Shown piece by piece: positions 15,168 through 18,209 of a stretch of 18,209 nucleotides of DNA. Position numbers and translations under genes: made by a program. The DNA is taken from assembly GCA_946479905.1 (NCBI GenBank), contig CAMLIA010000069.1, positions 1 through 18,209 on the forward strand, given 5' to 3'. Under the pieces are notes generated by a model that saw only the letters and a program-made list of their open reading frames with translations, had not been told where the DNA came from and searched no databases. This DNA comes from an uncultured Frankiales bacterium (GTDB lineage: Bacteria; Actinomycetota; Actinomycetes; Mycobacteriales; SCTD01). How positions within the stretch are numbered: position 1 is the first letter of the stretch; each line of letters starts with the position of its first letter.

Positions 15168-16411
15168 GACGTGACTCCTTCTCGAACCGACTTCATGCTC
15201 CACGTGCCCGGCAGGTCGACGACACCGGCCCCTGCTGCGCCGTGCCCCGGCTGCACGTGCAGCGCGAAGGCCTGGTCGCGGTAGTCGTAGACGTGCGCCA
15301 TCGTCGTGTCGACGACGGCGGCGCTGACGACGTACGCCCCCGGCTGCAGGAGCAGCCGGTCCATCCGGAAGTCCACGTACCCCTCACCGGTCGGGGTGCC
15401 GGTCACGACAGCGCCCTCGCGGGAGTTCGGACCGGACACGTGGGTCCCGCTCTCGTGGTAGAACGCCAGCCCGAAGACGGGCTCGGTCACGGGATCGTGC
15501 ACCTCGTAGTGCATCCGGATGGTCAGCGGGTCGCCGGTGCTGCCGACGGGCGTCGGCGCTCCGGTCGCGTCGAGGAACTCCACCTTGCTGATGGTGATCT
15601 CGCGGGTGCCGCGCCGGCTGGCGCTGTCGTCGAGCGACTCCGCGTCACCGAGCCGGGACGCCTCCGCCTTGTTGACCTCGCGCAGGTAGGCGTCGACGAC
15701 CTGCAGCGCCTTGCCCTCGGCCCGCATCTCGCCGTGGTCGAGCCACACCGCGTGGTCGCACAGCGTCTGCACCAGCGGCAGCGAGTGCGACACGAAGCAG
15801 ATGGTGACGCCCTTGCGGCGCAGCTTGTAGAGGTGGTCGAAGCAGCGGCGCTGGAACTCCTCGTCGCCGACCGCGACGATCTCGTCGATGAGCAGGATCT
15901 CGGGGTCGAGGTTCACCGCGATGGAGAAGCCGAGCCGGACGTACATGCCCGAGCTGTAGATCTTCACGGGCGAGTCGATGAACCGCTCGAGGCCGCTGAA
16001 GGCGATGATCTCGTCGAGGGCGCCGTCGATCTGCTTGCGCGTCAGCCCGAGGATCGAGCCGTTGAGGTAGATGTTCTCCCGGCCGGACAGCTCCGGGTGG
16101 AAGCCGGCGCCGAGCTCGATCATCGCGCTCACCCGGCCGTCCGCCATGATCGTGCCGCTGGTCGGGCGGTGGATGCCGGCCAGCAGCTTCAGCATCGTCG
16201 ACTTGCCCGACCCGTTGTGCCCGATCAGGCCGTACGTCGACCCGCGCGGCACCTCGAAGCCGACGTCCTTCAGCGCCCAGAACCGGTCGCCCTCGGTGGA
16301 GCGGCCGCGGACGAAGCGCTCCTTGATGTTGGTCCGGCGGTCGGAGTGCAGCTCGAAGACCTTGCTCACGCCCTCGACGCGGATGGCGATGTCGCTCGCG
16401 GGCTCGGTCAC
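15164..16411 (-). CDS. wzt: ABC transporter ATPase for polysaccharide export, with C-terminal carbohydrate-binding-like domain (Wzt)
   Basis: A 415-aa protein; GTG 16411 overlaps the wzm stop as GTGA. The nucleotide-binding domain (1-245) has Walker A GHNGSGKST (64-72), Q-loop region IELGAGFHPELSG (98-110), the signature YSSGMYVRLGFS (152-163), Walker B ILLIDEIVAVGD (172-183) and the switch His209 in FVSHS. The signature in this form and the GAGFHPELSGREN segment are typical of exporters of O-antigen, teichoic acid and related glycans. Residues 265-415 form a beta-rich domain (ITISKVEFLD to the end), as in Wzt proteins that recognise the modified chain end before export. That the domain reads a methyl cap made by the next gene is inference. 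Together with Wzm it would move the lipid-linked glycan across the membrane. Confidence 0.95.
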   Translation of the reverse strand: MTEPASDIAIRVEGVSKVFELHSDRRTNIKERFVRGRSTEGDRFWALKDVGFEVPRGSTYGLIGHNGSGKSTMLKLLAGIHRPTSGTIMADGRVSAMIELGAGFHPELSGRENIYLNGSILGLTRKQIDGALDEIIAFSGLERFIDSPVKIYSSGMYVRLGFSIAVNLDPEILLIDEIVAVGDEEFQRRCFDHLYKLRRKGVTICFVSHSLPLVQTLCDHAVWLDHGEMRAEGKALQVVDAYLREVNKAEASRLGDAESLDDSASRRGTREITISKVEFLDATGAPTPVGSTGDPLTIRMHYEVHDPVTEPVFGLAFYHESGTHVSGPNSREGAVVTGTPTGEGYVDFRMDRLLLQPGAYVVSAAVVDTTMAHVYDYRDQAFALHVQPGHGAAGAGVVDLPGTWSMKSVREGVTS

Positions 16412-17217
16412 AGCAGCTCGGCCACGTCGCGGGAGCCGCGCTCGAAGAAGGAGAAGCCGAGCAGGAACACGACGACGCTGACCGCCGTCAGCCCGAGCAG
16501 CCTGCCGGCACTGGGCACCTTCAGGTCGTACACGACGTCCCGGAACGCCTCGACGAACTGGGTGAGCGGGTTCAGGTCGTAGTAGTCGCGGACCGCGATG
16601 CCGTTCCGGTGCACCGGCACCTTGCTGATCGGGTAGATGATCGGCGTCGCGTAGAAGAGCAGGTTGAGCCCGATCGACGTCAGGTAGGCAACGTCGCGGT
16701 ACTTCACGTTGAGCATCGCGAGCAGCAGCCCGATGCCGAGCGCGAACAGGGCGAGCAGGGCCAGCAGCACGGGGAGCAGCAGGATCGTGAACGAGATGTT
16801 CTGCAGCACGATCATGACGACGACGAGCAGGCCCATCTCGATGCCGGCCTGGTAGAGCGTCGCGCCGGCGCCGCCGAAGACGGAGGCGAACGGCGGGAAG
16901 TAGATCTTCTTGAGCAGCGGGCCGGCGCCGGCGAGCGCGCCGATGGAGCCGGTGACGATCGCGTTGAAGAAGTTCCAGGCGACCAGGCCGGTGAACAGGT
17001 AGACCGCGAAGTTCTTCAACGTCCCGTTGCCGGCGACCGGCGGCGGGAACCGCAGGAAGAAGCCGAAGACCAGCGTGTAGATGCCGAGGGTCGCGAGCGG
17101 GTTGACCAACGACCAGAGCTGGCCGAGCGCGCTGCCCTTGTACTTGCCGCGCAGCTCGCGCTGGGCGAAGTTGCCGATCAGGCCCCGGTAGGTCCAGATC
17201 TCGGTGAGCTGCGGCAT
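16408..17217 (-). CDS. wzm: ABC-2 type permease for polysaccharide export (Wzm)
   Basis: A 269-aa membrane protein and the first gene of the long operon. The N-terminal amphipathic region carries the typical RELRGKYKGSALGQLWSLVN (20-39), followed by six hydrophobic segments and the NVKYRDVAYL loop (about 170) and LFYATPIIYPISKVP before the last outside loop DYYDLNPLTQFVEAFRD. These are hallmarks of ABC-2 permeases such as Wzm, TagG and RfbA. Length is normal. ATG 17217 has no strong Shine-Dalgarno sequence; the only purine-rich stretch upstream is GAGACGAGA. The next gene, wzt, overlaps by 4 nt. A -10-like TAGAGT on the minus strand (17258-17253) is the best promoter candidate for the operon. 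Confidence 0.94.
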   Translation of the reverse strand: MPQLTEIWTYRGLIGNFAQRELRGKYKGSALGQLWSLVNPLATLGIYTLVFGFFLRFPPPVAGNGTLKNFAVYLFTGLVAWNFFNAIVTGSIGALAGAGPLLKKIYFPPFASVFGGAGATLYQAGIEMGLLVVVMIVLQNISFTILLLPVLLALLALFALGIGLLLAMLNVKYRDVAYLTSIGLNLLFYATPIIYPISKVPVHRNGIAVRDYYDLNPLTQFVEAFRDVVYDLKVPSAGRLLGLTAVSVVVFLLGFSFFERGSRDVAELL

Positions 17218-17252
17218 CGGTCTCGTCTCGTGGAGGGCACGGGAGCGTGCTC

Positions 17253-17258
17253 ACTCTA
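17253..17258 (-). promoter_or_regulatory. Candidate -10 element (TAGAGT) for the wzm operon
   Basis: The minus strand reads TAGAGT, a match to the actinomycete TANNNT -10 pattern, about 35 nt before the wzm ATG. No clear -35 hexamer is seen 16-18 bp further up, so support is weak. It is the only good -10 match in the gap. Confidence 0.3.
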
Positions 17259-17303
17259 GGGGATCTCCAGGGGACGAAGGCCTCACCTCCGGGGTCCCCA
17301 GGC

Positions 17304-17317
17304 CCGCGGCGCCGCGG
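17304..17317. promoter_or_regulatory. Perfect 14-bp GC palindrome in the divergent promoter region, possible operator
   Basis: CCGCGGCGCCGCGG is self-complementary over 14 bases and lies just upstream of the -10-like TAACCT (17321-17326), between the divergent wzm and DUF4232-lipoprotein genes. In GC-rich DNA such palindromes also arise by chance, so an operator role is only possible. Confidence 0.25.
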
Positions 17318-17320
17318 CCC

Positions 17321-17326
17321 TAACCT
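17321..17326 (+). promoter_or_regulatory. Candidate -10 element (TAACCT) for the lipoprotein gene, suggesting a leaderless mRNA
   Basis: TAACCT fits TANNNT and ends 7 nt before GTG 17334. Transcription starting 6-8 nt after the -10 would begin at the start codon itself, the usual layout of actinobacterial leaderless transcripts. The -35 region has no consensus. Confidence 0.35.
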
Positions 17327-17333
17327 CGGTCAG

Positions 17334-17933
17334 GTGCGCAGATCCCGTCGACGTGTGAGCCTGGCCACCCTCGTGCTCGCCGCGGCCTGCTCGGGCTCCA
17401 CCCCGGCTGCCGTGGAGACCCCCACCTCGGCGCCGCCCCCCACTGGGTCCGGCGAGGTGACGCCGAGCCCCACGCCGTCCCCCACCCCGACCGCGAGGCC
17501 GACGCCCGTCGTACCCACCGGGTCGGAGTCGCCGGCACCGCTCGGCCAGCCGACCTGTGCGGCGTCCGCGGTGACGATCACCGACGCCGACACGGTCACG
17601 AGGCCGGGGTACCGCGCGGAGGTGTACACCCTGCGGACGAGCGGCGCGCCGTGCCAGCTGAACGGGTACCCGCGGGTCGTCGTCAACGGCGCCACGGTCA
17701 CCCACGGCGGCGAGGGCCTGCCGCCGGAGACCGCGAAGCCGTACACGCTCAGCCGGGCCACGACGCTGTCGTTCGCCCTCGCGACCGCCCGCACGGGGAC
17801 GTGTCGGGACGAGTCGACCATCACGGTGACGCTCCCCGGGACGACCAGGCCCAAGGGCGTCGTGACGAGCCTGCGGGTGTGCAACGCCAGGCTCGGCGTG
17901 ACCCCCGTGCACCGCCTCGGTGACGACGAGTGA
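17334..17933 (+). CDS. Lipoprotein with DUF4232-like domain
   Basis: A 199-aa protein. From GTG 17334 it has a basic N-terminus (RRSRRR), a short hydrophobic run and LAAAC, a lipobox-like site with Cys19 (Ala rather than Leu at -3). Residues 20-70 are a Pro/Thr/Ser-rich spacer of the kind that carries lipoprotein domains away from the membrane. The folded part starts at QPTCAASAVTI and includes LRTSGAPCQLNGYPRVVV and later TLSFALA and LRVCNA, the pattern of DUF4232, a domain common in actinobacterial secreted proteins and of unknown function. Four Cys after the lipobox could form two disulfides. A start at 17247 would put the signal sequence inside the protein, so I rejected it. It is divergent from the glycan operon and may not be part of it. 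Confidence 0.8.
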   Translation: MRRSRRRVSLATLVLAAACSGSTPAAVETPTSAPPPTGSGEVTPSPTPSPTPTARPTPVVPTGSESPAPLGQPTCAASAVTITDADTVTRPGYRAEVYTLRTSGAPCQLNGYPRVVVNGATVTHGGEGLPPETAKPYTLSRATTLSFALATARTGTCRDESTITVTLPGTTRPKGVVTSLRVCNARLGVTPVHRLGDDE

Positions 17934-17945
17934 CGCTGGTGTGAC
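17920..17945 (+). promoter_or_regulatory. Three GTGAC direct repeats at 10-11 bp spacing upstream of the last gene
   Basis: GTGAC occurs at 17920-17924, 17930-17934 and 17941-17945, so the copies sit on the same face of the helix. They span the end of the lipoprotein gene and the start of the gap before the secreted protein gene at 17998. Spacing of this kind is seen for response regulators that bind direct repeats; the link is inference. Confidence 0.25.
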
Positions 17946-17997
17946 TCAAGGGATTGCTGGGACGGGACGAAGGCACAGAGGACGGAAGGAGCTCGAG

Positions 17998-18209
17998 GTG
18001 CGCACGCGTGGGCCGCTGGCAGGGGCGATCGTGACGGCAGCGGCGCTGCTGGCCACGCTGCTCGGCCTGCCCGCGTCGGCCGCGCCCGCGACCCCCGCTG
18101 GGCTGACCGCCGCGATCGAGCCCTTCCAGCCCTACGTCGGCCAGTCCACGTGCGACCCCGTCGCCAAGCCGGGCGTCCGGGCCTTCATGAACCTGCTGCT
18201 CGACACCTA
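17998..18209 (+). CDS. Secreted protein, N-terminal part (3' end outside window)
   Basis: The frame opens at GTG 17998 with AAGGAG 6 nt upstream (17986-17991) and is still open at the window edge; 70 full codons are present. A signal peptide is clear: a basic start (RTRG), a hydrophobic core (about residues 7-24) and a likely cleavage site near PASAAPA. The mature part begins TPAGLTAAIEPFQPYVGQST and continues CDPVAKPGVRAFMNLLLDTY. I recall this opening (a QxTC-P-AKPG block) in actinobacterial secreted proteins whose C-terminal part resembles D-Ala-D-Ala-peptidase-like folds, but the part that would show that is beyond the window. It follows the DUF4232 lipoprotein gene with a 64-bp gap and its own strong ribosome site. 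Confidence 0.75.
   Translation, partial: MRTRGPLAGAIVTAAALLATLLGLPASAAPATPAGLTAAIEPFQPYVGQSTCDPVAKPGVRAFMNLLLDT

Noticed and set aside
15168..15203. ATG at 15203 as the start of the fusion gene
   Set aside because: It would place the start 36 nt further inside wzt and lacks a suitable ribosome site, whereas GTG 15167 has AAGGAG at 7 nt and the same GTGA overlap as the other junctions.
17247..17333. ATG-like upstream start for the DUF4232 lipoprotein
   Set aside because: It would add 29 residues before the basic-hydrophobic-Cys signal sequence, which must be at the N-terminus to work.
17934..17997. Riboswitch (for example a c-di-AMP ydaO type) before the secreted protein gene
   Set aside because: The gap is only 64 bp, too short for that class, and I could not find its conserved core segments.

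Overview
The window is GC-rich throughout, uses many GTG starts, packs genes with 4-nt stop/start overlaps and has TANNNT-type -10 candidates. This points to an actinomycete (high-GC Gram-positive); the genus cannot be told from the sequence. I see no rRNA, tRNA, CRISPR array, insertion sequence or phage gene.

Layout. Positions 1-453 hold the 3' end of a class I methyltransferase gene (+). It converges on a DPM1-like family 2 glycosyltransferase (complement 519-1544). Divergent from that are two tandem, overlapping, paralogous polytopic membrane proteins with DUF2142 / GT-C features (1570-3126 and 3123-4667). A 169-bp gap with two diverged copies of a ~94-bp repeat (4668-4836) separates them from a long minus-strand operon. 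The operon runs from 17217 down to 4837 with no internal gap above 22 bp: wzm, wzt, a 1268-aa methyltransferase + GT2 + GT2 + GT4 fusion, a GT4 enzyme, a Stealth-like protein, a GT2 enzyme, an MBOAT O-acyltransferase (AlgI type), an AlgJ/AlgX-type SGNH protein, and a lipoprotein with a DUF4240-like domain. Divergent from wzm are a DUF4232-type lipoprotein (17334-17933) and the start of a secreted protein that runs off the window (17998 onward).

How the genes may work together (inference). The operon reads as an ABC-transporter-dependent surface glycan locus. The cytoplasmic glycosyltransferases build a chain, the N-terminal methyltransferase of the fusion may modify it, Wzt (with a C-terminal carbohydrate-binding-like domain) and Wzm export it, and the MBOAT/SGNH pair O-acetylates it outside the membrane. 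The upstream GT2 could make a polyprenyl-phosphate sugar, and the two DUF2142/GT-C-like proteins could use such a donor on the outer face. The most unusual items are the four-module fusion protein, the divergent Stealth-like protein, the apparent CTG start of the GT2 gene, and the repeat block at 4656-4839.
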